The notes beneath the pieces are model-generated. The model searched no databases, had not been told where the DNA came from, and was given only the letters and a program-made list of their open reading frames with translations. Source: Ornithinimicrobium murale (GTDB taxonomy: Bacteria > Actinomycetota > Actinomycetes > Actinomycetales > Dermatophilaceae). From it: a stretch of DNA of 54,557 nucleotides. The translations under genes were made by a program, and so were the position numbers. The stretch covers positions 1-54,557 of the forward strand of contig NZ_QLVD01000007.1 of assembly GCF_003352835.1 (NCBI RefSeq). The letters run 5' to 3'. This document shows, in pieces, positions 36,335-45,303 of the stretch (positions within the stretch are counted from its first letter, which is position 1; each line of letters starts with the position of its first letter).

Positions 36335-37693
36335 TCAGGTGCGATTTCGTGTTGAATGGAAGGCGTGGATGGCCTCATGGACGACCTTCCTGGCAGGGAC
36401 CGAGTCATCCGCCTGGACGAGCGCGTCGACAAGAGCCGCGCCGGCAGGGCCGTGGAGCGATTCGGAAATCCGGCGCTGCTCGTTGGCATCGCGGAAGAAC
36501 AGCGTCCGAGGCAGGTCGGCGCTGCGGCAGGTGTGTTCCTGCCCGTGCGCCCTCACCGTCACCACTCCGTCGAGGTAATCGAGCGCCTCGTCGGGGACCA
36601 CCTCGACGCGCTCGGCGAGCGACACCACGGCCGGGTCGTCTCGACGCTCGTAGTCGTCGAAGTCCAGAGTTCCATGCACCAAGAGCTGAGCGGTAACAAA
36701 ACGGACACTCGACAGCGCCGATGTCAGGGTCTTGTAAGGGGGTCGGGTCTGCGTGCCCGGGAAGTTGCGGAAGTGTTCGTTCATGCTGACGACCACTTCG
36801 TCGACCTTGCCCAGGTCGATCCCGCCCAGGCCCCGCCTGTTCAGCTCAAGAGCGGCGAGCGCGACGGCCATATTGTCACCGAGCGTGGGCAGCGCCTTGT
36901 GCCAGACATCAAGAACCATTCCGGCGTGGGGCGGACGCTCCATCGCGACTGGTACCTCTGTCATTCCGGCGGATAGTGAGAGAAAGCCGTGCCGGGAGTC
37001 GAGCGCACCAGAGCCCGCTGTCATACCGGCCCTCGCAGCGAGGGCATAGAGAAGGCCGTCTCGGGCGGCCCCCGGGTTGTGCAGCCGCCAGTCCTCGCCG
37101 CCTGACCCGACGCTGTGGAGCGATCCCCGGCCAACGAGCAAAGCTCCGCTCACCGCATGAAGAGTTTCCTGCCGGTTGAGGCCTGCCGCGCGGCAGGCCG
37201 CCGCACAGGCACCGGCCGGGCCGAAGGTCGGGCTGGGACGTCGCCCCGATTTCATCATGCCGAGGGCCACCTCACCGCCCCCGCCTAACCAGACCGTCAT
37301 CGCGTACCCGGCGATAAGTCCGTCAACGAGTTCACCGTAGGCGCGGTCAGTCTCGACGGCGGCGCCTACCGCGGCTGGCACCACGAAACTGCCAGGGTGG
37401 CTCCAAGAACTCATTTCCGTGTCGTCCTGGAATCGCGCGCATATCGCCGCCGCGTTGGACTGCACTGCGTCCGCCGCTCCAAGGCCGTTTCCGCTATACC
37501 AGGCCGCGTGCTCGCCCGCTCCTACTCCCAACTCAAGCAATTCGGTCGCCCCCGGCACGGTGTCCGCCGCAAGGGCGAGCGTGACCGCATCCGCGAGCAG
37601 GACCCGAGCCCGCGCGCGGACCTCGCTGTCGTTGTAAGTCTCATCGGCGACGAATGCGGTCGCGTTTTCGAGGAGTTGCTGGTCGTTGGTCAC
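36335..37693 (-). CDS. MmgE/PrpD family protein, second copy
   Basis: 452-residue, divergent MmgE/PrpD-like protein: 'AAAICARFQDDTEMSSWSHPGSF' replaces the usual DFDD-HP segment, 'GRRPSPTFGPAGACAAACRAAG' follows, and a C-terminal half with 'SVRFVTAQLLVHGTLDFDDY' completes the fold. Assignment is to the superfamily only; the active-site wording differs from the first copy, so the two probably act on different acids. GTG 37693 overlaps the LivF stop (GTGA). It is 17 bases from the acyl-CoA dehydrogenase gene downstream. Confidence 0.75.
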   Translation of the reverse strand: MTNDQQLLENATAFVADETYNDSEVRARARVLLADAVTLALAADTVPGATELLELGVGAGEHAAWYSGNGLGAADAVQSNAAAICARFQDDTEMSSWSHPGSFVVPAAVGAAVETDRAYGELVDGLIAGYAMTVWLGGGGEVALGMMKSGRRPSPTFGPAGACAAACRAAGLNRQETLHAVSGALLVGRGSLHSVGSGGEDWRLHNPGAARDGLLYALAARAGMTAGSGALDSRHGFLSLSAGMTEVPVAMERPPHAGMVLDVWHKALPTLGDNMAVALAALELNRRGLGGIDLGKVDEVVVSMNEHFRNFPGTQTRPPYKTLTSALSSVRFVTAQLLVHGTLDFDDYERRDDPAVVSLAERVEVVPDEALDYLDGVVTVRAHGQEHTCRSADLPRTLFFRDANEQRRISESLHGPAGAALVDALVQADDSVPARKVVHEAIHAFHSTRNRT

Positions 37694-38400
37694 AGGTAAT
37701 CCTCCGATAGTGCTAGCTCACGGATTTCGGCAACGGCTCCGCTGCGACGCAACGAGCCCGACCGCAGCACGTATCCGCGGCTGGCTAGTTTTAGGGCGGG
37801 TCGGGCCATCTGCTCCGAGATGAGGACAGCCATTCCCTGTTCTTGCACCACACGGATAGCGTTGCTCGTTTCGGCGATCGCCACAGGAGAAAGGCCCAGG
37901 AAAGGCTCGTCGAGGAGGAGCAACTTGGGACGTGCCGTCAAAGCACGCGCGATAGCCACCATTTGCTGCTGCCCTCCGCTCAGGGTTCCTGCCTTCGCGT
38001 TGCGGCGATCGGCGAGCATGGGGAAAGTGTCAAACAGCCACTCCATCGAGGCGGCCCGTTCCTTCGTGCTCATGGTGTATCCACCGGCGAGCATGTTCGC
38101 TTCGATCGTCAGGTTCGCGAATACGCGCCGGCCTTCCGGGGAGATCCTGATACCCATCTTCGCGCGCTTCGCGGTCGACGTGGACGTGATGTTCTGCCCT
38201 TCAAAGACGAGGCTTCCACCAGCCACCGGAACCATGCCGATTACTGCCTTCATCAGGCTCGACTTGCCAGCCCCGTTGGCACCAACGACGACGACGGTCT
38301 CGCCCGAATTCACGTAAATATCTATGCCTCGCAGCGCCTCAATGCCGCCGTACCGCACCGTGAGACCCTCCGACCTCAACAGCTCTGTCGCCTCAGCCAT
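37690..38400 (-). CDS. livF: ABC transporter ATP-binding protein, LivF type
   Basis: 236-residue ATPase of the branched-chain amino acid/carboxylate (HAAT) uptake class. Walker A GANGAGKS at 40-47, signature LSGGQQQ near 140, Walker B 'LLLLDEPFLGLSP' near 158. It overlaps the LivM-LivG fusion gene by 8 bases and completes the importer with that protein, LivH and the binding protein. The enzymes around it make a carboxylate or CoA-activatable acid a more likely cargo than an amino acid. Confidence 0.9.
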   Translation of the reverse strand: MAEATELLRSEGLTVRYGGIEALRGIDIYVNSGETVVVVGANGAGKSSLMKAVIGMVPVAGGSLVFEGQNITSTSTAKRAKMGIRISPEGRRVFANLTIEANMLAGGYTMSTKERAASMEWLFDTFPMLADRRNAKAGTLSGGQQQMVAIARALTARPKLLLLDEPFLGLSPVAIAETSNAIRVVQEQGMAVLISEQMARPALKLASRGYVLRSGSLRRSGAVAEIRELALSEDYL

Positions 38401-40306
38401 GATTCATCTCTTCCTGCTGGGAGCTGTTCGCGGTCTCTGGCACGTCGTCGTCGTCGACGACTCCGAGGTAGGCGGTGATCACCTCTGGGTTGTTCAGCAC
38501 TGAGTCGGGCGAGCCGTGGTCCAGAGTCTTTCCGGTGTCCATGACCAGAAGGCGCGGGCAGATACGCCGGACAAGGTCCATATCGTGCTCGACCAGCAGC
38601 ACCGCCGTACCGCGCTCAACCGTCCAGTCCACGAGTTGATCGATACGGCCGCGCTCGGAGAGTTCCAGACCGGCGGCTGGCTCATCGAGAAGAAGGACGT
38701 CCGGACGGATCGCCAAGGGCAGGATCAGGCCGAGAAGCTTCTGCAGGCCGTAGGGCAGGTCGCCCGCTCGGTCCTCAAGCCGTGCGAGGAGCCCGGTAGA
38801 GCGTAGGAGGTCCGCGATCTCGTCGTCGGTTGCCCACCGTCTGCTGAAGGATTTCGCCCGCGCCAGGTTTTCGCTCACGGTCGCCCCACGGAAGACGGAC
38901 GTCTGCTGGTAACTCCTTGCCAGACCCTGTCTGCTCACGCGCTGGGAGGACCAGCCGGTCACGTCCTTACCCAACAAAGCGACTGTGCCAGCGGTTGGGG
39001 TCATGGCCCCGGCGATCATGTTGATCATGGTCGTCTTGCCGGCCCCATTGGGACCAATCACACCAAGCACGTCGCCGCGCCGGAGTTCGAATGAGACGTC
39101 GTTCACGGCCTTGACTCCGCCGAAACTCTTCGACAGTCCATCGACCGCCAGCACCACGTCGCCTGTCTCGACCACCTGTCGGGGGGAACCGAGAGGCGTG
39201 CGGTCATTGGCGCGCTCCCGCGCTGTTGTGACGGTGTCTTCCTTCTCCGCGTTGCGTGGACCTTTCGGACCGTTCGTGCCCTCGTCCAGTCTCGTTGTTT
39301 TCGTCCTGCCGAGAATCTTGGCACCCGCACGGCTCAGGTCGCCCACGACTCCGGTGATTCCCCCCCTGGCGAACAGGGTCACAATGATGAGAGCTGCGCC
39401 GAGAAACAGTTGGGAAAGCTGGGCCTGGGACGCGAAGGTGTGGACCAACCAGGACAGCAGAAGCGCACCGATGACGGGGCCGAGGAACGATGCACCGCCT
39501 ATCACAGCTGCTGCTAGGTGGTTGACCGAGCTTAACGGGAGGAAGCTGTCCGGATGGGCGTTGCCGAGCTGATTGATCAGGATTAACCCCGCGAGCCCAG
39601 CGACGCCCGAGCCCACGACGAAAGCCAGCGTCTTGTAGATCCAGGGGTTGAGACCCAGACTTGCGGCCAGCGGCTCATTCTCCTCCAGCGCAGCGAAGTG
39701 GCGACGCCAGGTGATCGCCACGGCGGCCGCGACCACGAGACCAACGATCGCAACCGCGACAGAGAAGCGCACCAAGGCCCCTCCAGCACCAAATTCGGTG
39801 CCACCCACGGTGGCGGGCGGGATCCCGGAGATCCCGCTGCTCCCGCCCAGTGGCCCTTCCGCAATGATGATGATTAGCATCACGACCTGCGCGAGAACAA
39901 ACGTCACCAGGGCGAAGTACGTTCCGCGTAGCCGAAGGAGAACCACCGCGAGCGGAAGCGCCATGAGTGCGGGTACAGCAAAGCACGCAAGCACCAACAC
40001 AAACGCGTTCGACGTGTAGTTTGTTGCGACCAACGCAAGGGTGTAACCGCCGATCGCCATAAAGGGCGGCGAGCCAAAGGAGAGGAGATCCACTCTCAAG
40101 AGCAACCATACGTGCATGGCCGCGAGCAGCGTGACCAAGACCGTTGGCACGAATGAAAGGAGGAAAGGGTCCGCGGTGAACTTTGGGGTCGCTGCAGCGA
40201 GGCCCACGAGTATAATCGCCACTGCAGGCGCGACCATGGCGCGCGCCAGGCCTCGCTTACGTGAGCCGAGGGCGGCCGCGTCTTTGGTAATCGATGTCTC
40301 AGGCAT
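38393..40306 (-). CDS. Fused ABC permease and ATP-binding protein (LivM-LivG)
   Basis: 637-residue fusion. Residues about 20-320 are a LivM-type permease with eight to ten hydrophobic segments and the 'YFALVTFVLAQVVMLI' core. A charged linker at about 325-375 ('TKTTRLDEGTNGPKGPRN') leads to a LivG-type ATPase with Walker A GPNGAGKT, the variant signature 'LPYGLQKLLGLI' and Walker B 'VLLLDEPAAGLEL'. Such fusions are known in actinobacteria. ATG 40306 overlaps the LivH stop by 8 bases. Confidence 0.9.
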   Translation of the reverse strand: MPETSITKDAAALGSRKRGLARAMVAPAVAIILVGLAAATPKFTADPFLLSFVPTVLVTLLAAMHVWLLLRVDLLSFGSPPFMAIGGYTLALVATNYTSNAFVLVLACFAVPALMALPLAVVLLRLRGTYFALVTFVLAQVVMLIIIIAEGPLGGSSGISGIPPATVGGTEFGAGGALVRFSVAVAIVGLVVAAAVAITWRRHFAALEENEPLAASLGLNPWIYKTLAFVVGSGVAGLAGLILINQLGNAHPDSFLPLSSVNHLAAAVIGGASFLGPVIGALLLSWLVHTFASQAQLSQLFLGAALIIVTLFARGGITGVVGDLSRAGAKILGRTKTTRLDEGTNGPKGPRNAEKEDTVTTARERANDRTPLGSPRQVVETGDVVLAVDGLSKSFGGVKAVNDVSFELRRGDVLGVIGPNGAGKTTMINMIAGAMTPTAGTVALLGKDVTGWSSQRVSRQGLARSYQQTSVFRGATVSENLARAKSFSRRWATDDEIADLLRSTGLLARLEDRAGDLPYGLQKLLGLILPLAIRPDVLLLDEPAAGLELSERGRIDQLVDWTVERGTAVLLVEHDMDLVRRICPRLLVMDTGKTLDHGSPDSVLNNPEVITAYLGVVDDDDVPETANSSQQEEMNHG

Positions 40307-41165
40307 TGACCGTCCTATGTCCGAGGATTCCGGTGGGTCGGATTACCAGGAGCACCAGGATTCCGGTGAAGAGAATGAGGGGCGCCCACGATCCTCCGAC
40401 GTACACGCCCACGAATGACTCGACTAAGCCAACGAGGACGGAGGCGATGACGGCGCCAGGCAGGCTCCCGAGCCCGCCGAGGATGACGGCGAGAAAGGAG
40501 ATCATCAAGACGTGCTCGCCTACGAAAGGGGCGAGGGAGAACTGTGGCGTCACGAGAGCACCGGTTAACCCTGCTAGGCCGGCCGCGATCGCGAAGGCGA
40601 GGGGGAACAGGACCTTAGGGCGCATTCCCATGGCTATCGCCATTTCGCGGTCGTCCGTCAAGGCGCGAAGAGCTCCCCCCATCTGCGTCTTGTATAGCAA
40701 AAGGTACACGGCTGCGATGGCGAAGGCCGCCACGACGATCACAAGGATCCGGCCGTACGGGATGTACACGCCCCCTAACTGGAGAGTTCCACTGACGACG
40801 GGGGGGAACCTCACCGCCTGCGGCCCGAAGAGGCCAAGCATGGCCGCGCCGCCGATGAGGGACAATCCGAGAGTGAGGACAATCGTGGCCAGGTGATCAT
40901 CGATACGACGCTCAATGATGAAGAGCTCGAAAAGGTAGCCTATCGCCGCAGTGGCCAAGACTGCCGCCATGACCCCAAAGACATAAGGGAGACCGATCTG
41001 CCCGGTGACGAAGTACGCCACGTAACCGCCCACAACGTACAACGCTCCATGCGCAAAGTTAATAACTCTCAGGATGCCGAAGGCCAACGAGAATCCTAGC
41101 GCCATCAACGCGTACTGTGCGCCGAGAGTCAGGCCGCCGACCGTGGTTTGGATTATTTCGTTCAT
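40299..41165 (-). CDS. livH: Branched-chain amino acid/carboxylate ABC permease, LivH type
   Basis: 288-residue inner-membrane permease with about eight hydrophobic segments, starting 'MNEIIQTTVGGLTLGAQYAL' and containing the LivH-typical 'GFSLAFGILRVINFAHGALY' and 'LGGLGSLPGAVIAS'. The frame is open to 41240, but ATG 41165 is chosen: AAAGGAGGAGGAA lies just upstream and the N-terminus matches the family. A 106-base gap separates it from the binding-protein gene. Confidence 0.9.
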   Translation of the reverse strand: MNEIIQTTVGGLTLGAQYALMALGFSLAFGILRVINFAHGALYVVGGYVAYFVTGQIGLPYVFGVMAAVLATAAIGYLFELFIIERRIDDHLATIVLTLGLSLIGGAAMLGLFGPQAVRFPPVVSGTLQLGGVYIPYGRILVIVVAAFAIAAVYLLLYKTQMGGALRALTDDREMAIAMGMRPKVLFPLAFAIAAGLAGLTGALVTPQFSLAPFVGEHVLMISFLAVILGGLGSLPGAVIASVLVGLVESFVGVYVGGSWAPLILFTGILVLLVIRPTGILGHRTVNA

Positions 41166-41231
41166 CGCTGTTCCTCCTCCTTTCTTTCGACTTTTCGGGC
41201 TGGTGTCCGGACAGTGCCGATCCGGGGCGCC

Positions 41232-41246
41232 CCGCCGCAAGGGCGG
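41232..41246 (-). terminator. Possible attenuating hairpin between binding protein and permease genes
   Basis: CCGCC at 41232-41236 pairs with GGCGG at 41242-41246 across a five-base loop. There is no T-run. A stem here could protect the upstream binding-protein message or reduce readthrough, which would fit the higher amount of binding protein needed. Evidence is weak. Confidence 0.25.
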
Positions 41247-41271
41247 CCGGGACCTCCGGGTTGGGTAGCCG

Positions 41272-42474
41272 TCAGTCGGCCGAAAGTTCGGTGAACGTCG
41301 GCTCGGCGCCGTCCTTTATGAGGCCCATGAAGAAGGGCCACGACATCTCCTGGTTGACCCCAAACTGCTCTTCACCCGTCCAGACTCCCTGCCCGAGAGT
41401 GGGATCACTGAGGTCGTTCTCGCGCATGACCTCGGCGACTGCTTCGGTGTCGTCAATGGTGCCGGCCTCCTCGATCGACTCAAGAAGGGTCCGCGCACCG
41501 GGAATCCAGCCCAGGGAGATACCGGTTGCCTCCATCCCGGTGGCCTCCTTGAAGTCGGGCTTGAGCGCCACGATCTCTTCAGCGTCGTGGTCGACTGGTG
41601 CGTAGTAGAAGAAGTCCTGCACGTTCTCTTCACCAGCGACGCGGAGGATCTCGGCGGTGCTCTCACCACCGAGGCGGGCGAAGACGCCGTCGTAGCCTGC
41701 CTGCCTCAACTGCTTCATCATCGTGCCGGCATCGACGGCCGGGCTGGACGCGAAGTCGATGACGTCAGGATTGCCACGCATGAGTCGGGCCACGATGGGC
41801 GCGAAGTCCTGAGTTCCGCGCTGATACGTTTCCCTAGTGACGTCTATACCCGCTTCGGCGAACTTCTCCTCATTGATGATCGCAATGTCGTCGCCGCTTT
41901 CGTCGTTAGTGGCGATGACCTTCGCGGTCTCAAAATCGAAGTGCTTCTTGGCCTCCTCGATGATCGGTCCAGACCAGACAAAGGGGCCGGGACCGAGGTG
42001 GAAGACCAATGGGTACTCCTCTTCCAGTGCCTCTCGCCCGAAACCGTTTGCGTCCAGCAGCATGTCGTAACGCGCCGCGACGGGCTTCATACCGGTGAGC
42101 TCGGTTGCGCCGAGTGGCCCAACCACGAACTTGATCCCCTGAGAGGCGAACTCGGTGGCCCCTGTCGCTGCCCCGGCACTGGTGTAACCGGTGTCGTAGC
42201 TGGACACCTCGACCGTGCAGGTCTGGTCACCGACCTGAAGACCACCGTTCTGGTTGGCCTCCCAGGCGACGAACTTGGTGGCGGCTTCCATGGAGAGTCC
42301 GAAGTCGGCGGCGGGCCCAGTCAGGGGACCGAGTGTCCCCAGCGTGAGGACGCAGTCGCCGCTACCGCCACCGCCACCGGATGACTCGCTCTCCGCGTCC
42401 GCCCCGCATGCAGCGAGCGTCAGGATGAGCGACCCTGCCAGGAGCAGGGTCCCTCCTTTTTGTGATGTGTGCAT
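41272..42474 (-). CDS. ABC transporter substrate-binding lipoprotein, Leu/Ile/Val-binding type
   Basis: 400-residue periplasmic-binding-fold lipoprotein. Signal 'MHTSQKGGTLLLAG' with lipobox LAAC at about 20-23, followed by a Gly/Ser-rich linker. The mature part opens 'VLTLGTLGPLTGPAADFGLSM', typical of LivK-like receptors. AGGAGGACTCG precedes ATG 42474. As the receptor of the importer it defines what the island consumes; the ligand cannot be predicted here. Confidence 0.9.
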   Translation of the reverse strand: MHTSQKGGTLLLAGSLILTLAACGADAESESSGGGGGSGDCVLTLGTLGPLTGPAADFGLSMEAATKFVAWEANQNGGLQVGDQTCTVEVSSYDTGYTSAGAATGATEFASQGIKFVVGPLGATELTGMKPVAARYDMLLDANGFGREALEEEYPLVFHLGPGPFVWSGPIIEEAKKHFDFETAKVIATNDESGDDIAIINEEKFAEAGIDVTRETYQRGTQDFAPIVARLMRGNPDVIDFASSPAVDAGTMMKQLRQAGYDGVFARLGGESTAEILRVAGEENVQDFFYYAPVDHDAEEIVALKPDFKEATGMEATGISLGWIPGARTLLESIEEAGTIDDTEAVAEVMRENDLSDPTLGQGVWTGEEQFGVNQEMSWPFFMGLIKDGAEPTFTELSAD

Positions 42475-42545
42475 CGAGTCCTCCTAGGACTACATGGTGT
42501 GAATAGTGATATGAGTGGACCTCGCGGCCCGAGAGTGCGCGACGA

Positions 42546-43325
42546 TCAACGCCCCGCCCACTGCGGTTGGCGTTTCTCGATGAAGGCGCGTATACCCTCC
42601 TCGCGATCCTCGCTGAGGTAGGGATTCGGTCCTGCATTTAACCGCAGCGCCTGGTGAACCGAGAGCTCCCAACCCTTGGTGGTCATCTCCTTGTATCGCC
42701 GGAGCGTGAGGGGCGCATTCGCGACGATCCCGCGGACGAATGTCTCACTCGCCTCCCGGAGCGACTCACCAGGGACGACCTTGTTGAACAGACCCCACCG
42801 CTCCGCCTGCTCCGCCGACAGTGGGTCGCCGGTGTACAGCATCTCCAGTGCGATGGCTCGGGGGACCAGTCGAGGCAGGAGGACGGTGGCGTAGTTGGCG
42901 CCCATTCCTCGCTTAGCCTCGGGCATTCCGAGCGTCGCGTGGTCCGCCGCGATACGTAGGTCGCATGCAAGCGCCAGCTCGCACCCCCCGGCCAGCACCG
43001 GGCCGTTGATGGCCGCGATGACGGGCTTGTAGGTCTCGAGGACGACCTCGAAGAGGTTTCGCTCTGGCCCGGTCATGGGCATGGGGAACCGGGTGCCCTG
43101 GCGGGCCAGCTCGTCGAACTCCTTGAGGTCCCCGCCTGCACAGAAGGCCTTGTCGCCGGCGCCGGTGAGCAGCACCGCCCACACGTCTGGGTCCTCCCCC
43201 GCCTCACAGAATCGCCGGATGAGTTCGCTCGTCGCCGAGAGGTTCAGTGCGTTTCTGCGTGAGGGTCTGTTGATGGTCACGTACGCGACGTGGTCTCTGA
43301 CCTGGTATAGGACTTCCTGTTCCAC
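42546..43325 (-). CDS. Enoyl-CoA hydratase/isomerase family protein
   Basis: Crotonase-fold enzyme of 259 residues at the head of the minus-strand array. The oxyanion-hole segment 'FCAGGDLKEFDEL' is present, and both catalytic glutamates of hydratases are kept: Glu116 in 'GGCELALACDL' and Glu136 in 'GMPEAKRGM'. It should hydrate a 2-enoyl-CoA, matching the acyl-CoA dehydrogenase further along. Start GTG 43325 with AGAGG upstream. The promoter region is shared with the divergent IclR regulator. Confidence 0.9.
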   Translation of the reverse strand: MEQEVLYQVRDHVAYVTINRPSRRNALNLSATSELIRRFCEAGEDPDVWAVLLTGAGDKAFCAGGDLKEFDELARQGTRFPMPMTGPERNLFEVVLETYKPVIAAINGPVLAGGCELALACDLRIAADHATLGMPEAKRGMGANYATVLLPRLVPRAIALEMLYTGDPLSAEQAERWGLFNKVVPGESLREASETFVRGIVANAPLTLRRYKEMTTKGWELSVHQALRLNAGPNPYLSEDREEGIRAFIEKRQPQWAGR

Positions 43326-43534
43326 GTAAGGACCTCTCTTGTTGCCGCCGTTGGCCGGTGGAAGCTCATGTGTCCGGGTGTGGTGCCAGGCACGGGGTTT
43401 CCTCGGGTAACTTTGGCGAGCGGCGACGGGCGTTCCAAGAGAAGTTCCGCATATCGGAACAATACGAGTGATCCGTGTCGGTTCGCTGCTTTAATGGACT
43501 CTCACGCGATTACTTTGACGACAGGGGGTCCGAG
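43326..43534. promoter_or_regulatory. Divergent promoter region between the catabolic array and the IclR gene
   Basis: This 209-base region separates the enoyl-CoA hydratase gene (left) from the IclR gene (right) and must drive both. It includes the palindrome described separately and an A/T-richer stretch at about 43480-43520. Promoter boxes could not be fixed with confidence. Confidence 0.6.
43444..43460. promoter_or_regulatory. Candidate IclR operator, GTTCCG-N5-CGGAAC
   Basis: A perfect 6-base inverted repeat, GTTCCG (43444-43449) and CGGAAC (43455-43460), around CATAT. IclR-family regulators typically bind short palindromes of this type between divergent genes. Its position, 75 bases before the regulator start and 119 bases from the array's first codon, suits autoregulation and control of the array. 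Confidence 0.6.
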
Positions 43535-44341
43535 ATGCGGAACACCACGAGGAACGACTCCTCACTTCTGAGGGGGTTGACCATCCTCGACACCTTCGGC
43601 CCGGACGACCGGGAGCTATCACTCACTCAGGTCGCGCAGCGCGCCAGCCTGCCGAAATCCACCGCGCATCGGCTGGTATCCGACCTGGTCACCTGGGGTG
43701 GACTCGAGCGCACAGAAGGAGGGCTCAGACTGGGCATGAGGGTCTTCGAACTCGGCCGCTCAGTGCCGGTGCAACGAGACCTCGGCAACGTGGCCATGCC
43801 CTTCCTTCGCGACCTGTACGACATCACCGGCAAGACCGTGAACCTGGCCGTGCTCGACAAGGGCGAGATCGTCTACGTCGAGAAGCTCGAGGCCTCCGGG
43901 TCACCCACTGCTACCCGGCCGGGGGGCCGTCTCCCGCTCCACTGCACTGCGCTGGGGAAAGCCATGCTGGCCTTCTCCCCACCATGTGTCAGTGACGAGA
44001 CGATCCGGGCCGGTCTGAACAGCGTCACCGAGCGCAGCATCACGAGCGTGGCTGTGTTCCGCCGTGAGCTCGCTGCGGTGCGCACCAGCCGCCTCGCTTT
44101 CGACCGCGAGGAACTCGTGCCCGGTCTGTTCTGCATCGCAACTCCAATCTTCGACGGCGAAGGGATCCTCGCCGGCGCAATCTCGGTGTCCAGCCTCGGG
44201 TCCATCCTCGGCGCGGAGAAACTCGGCCCAGCCCTGTTGACGATCGCGATGGCACTATCGCGAGAGCTAGGGGCATCCTCAGGTCACGATCGACCCAGAC
44301 CACCCAAGACACTGCCGCGACGTGAGGCGTACGTTGTCTGA
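43535..44341 (+). CDS. IclR family transcriptional regulator
   Basis: 268-residue regulator: winged helix at about 10-70 ('LRGLTILDTFGPDDRELSLT', then 'VAQRASLPKSTAHRLVSDL') and an effector-binding IclR domain ('RLPLHCTALGKAMLAF', 'CIATPIFDGEGILAGAISVS'). The frame is open to 43475, but ATG 43535 is preferred: a purine-rich AGGGGG precedes it and the protein then begins where family members do. It probably represses or activates the divergent 28-gene array in response to a pathway acid, by inference from family and position. Confidence 0.88.
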   Translation: MRNTTRNDSSLLRGLTILDTFGPDDRELSLTQVAQRASLPKSTAHRLVSDLVTWGGLERTEGGLRLGMRVFELGRSVPVQRDLGNVAMPFLRDLYDITGKTVNLAVLDKGEIVYVEKLEASGSPTATRPGGRLPLHCTALGKAMLAFSPPCVSDETIRAGLNSVTERSITSVAVFRRELAAVRTSRLAFDREELVPGLFCIATPIFDGEGILAGAISVSSLGSILGAEKLGPALLTIAMALSRELGASSGHDRPRPPKTLPRREAYVV

Positions 44342-45251
44342 ACTCATCCGGGGACTGATCCCCGTAGCACCGACGGTATTCCTGCCGAGCGAAGAGTTGG
44401 ACCTCCCTGGGCAGCGCCGGGTTGTCGACTTCGTCGTCGACTCAGGCAGCGCTGGTATCTGTGTCCTAGCCAACTACTCGGAGCAGTTCTCGATCACTGA
44501 CGATGAGCGGCGCCAGATCACGGAGGCGACCGTCGACCAAGCCGCTGGCCGGATCGAAGTCATGGTCACCACAAGCCATTACAGCGCTCGCGTGGCCGCC
44601 CAACGGAGTAGGGAGGCTCAAGACATGGGAGCGAGCATGGTGATGCTCATGCCCCCCTTCTTCGGAAAGACAATCAGCGCGACCCCTACGGATGTTGCGG
44701 ACTTCTTCCGACGGGTCGCCGATGAGGTTGACATCCCGATTATGCTCCAGGACGCTCCGATGAGTGCGACGCCCATGTCCGTCGATCAGATCGCGCAGTT
44801 GGCACGAGAGATCCCGCACTTCAAGTACGCCAAGATGGAGACCGCTCGCGCCGCGGAAAAGATCCGCGCGCTGCAGGCCGCTGCGGGCGACGACATGCCA
44901 GGGCTGTACGACGGGGAAGAAGGTGTCACACTTATTCCCGACCTGGACGCCGGGGCTGTGGGCAGCATGTCGAGTTGCTTGGTGCCTGATCTGCTTTCCG
45001 CAGTCGTGCGCGACTACCTTAAAGGTGACCGGGAAGCGGCCTCCAAACGTTGGGAGGAGGTCCTGCCCCTGATTCACTTCGAAAACAGGCATTGCCACCT
45101 GCTCGCTGCCAAGGTGCTGTTGGAGGAGGGCGGCGTCATATCCAACGCCACCGCCCGTGCACCGTTCGGGCGACTCGATGCTGAAACGCGACGAGCGCTA
45201 ATCGAACTCGCACGACGTCGTGATCCGCTAGTTCTTCGGTGGGCTGCCTGA
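44322..45251 (+). CDS. Dihydrodipicolinate synthase (DapA) family protein
   Basis: 309-residue TIM-barrel lyase of the DHDPS/N-acetylneuraminate lyase family. The Schiff-base lysine is probably Lys171 in 'FKYAKMET'. The tyrosine normally in 'YNxP' is replaced ('IMLQDAPM'), as in sub-branches acting on keto-deoxy sugar acids rather than in lysine biosynthesis. The start GTG 44322 overlaps the IclR gene by 20 bases, so they are co-expressed. It may be an aldolase or dehydratase for a 2-keto-3-deoxy acid made by the island. Confidence 0.83.
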   Translation: MRRTLSELIRGLIPVAPTVFLPSEELDLPGQRRVVDFVVDSGSAGICVLANYSEQFSITDDERRQITEATVDQAAGRIEVMVTTSHYSARVAAQRSREAQDMGASMVMLMPPFFGKTISATPTDVADFFRRVADEVDIPIMLQDAPMSATPMSVDQIAQLAREIPHFKYAKMETARAAEKIRALQAAAGDDMPGLYDGEEGVTLIPDLDAGAVGSMSSCLVPDLLSAVVRDYLKGDREAASKRWEEVLPLIHFENRHCHLLAAKVLLEEGGVISNATARAPFGRLDAETRRALIELARRRDPLVLRWAA

Positions 45252-45303
45252 GCACGCCTACCACTATCCACCCACCGCAGTGCCCCGAACCGTAGGAGTC
45301 CGC

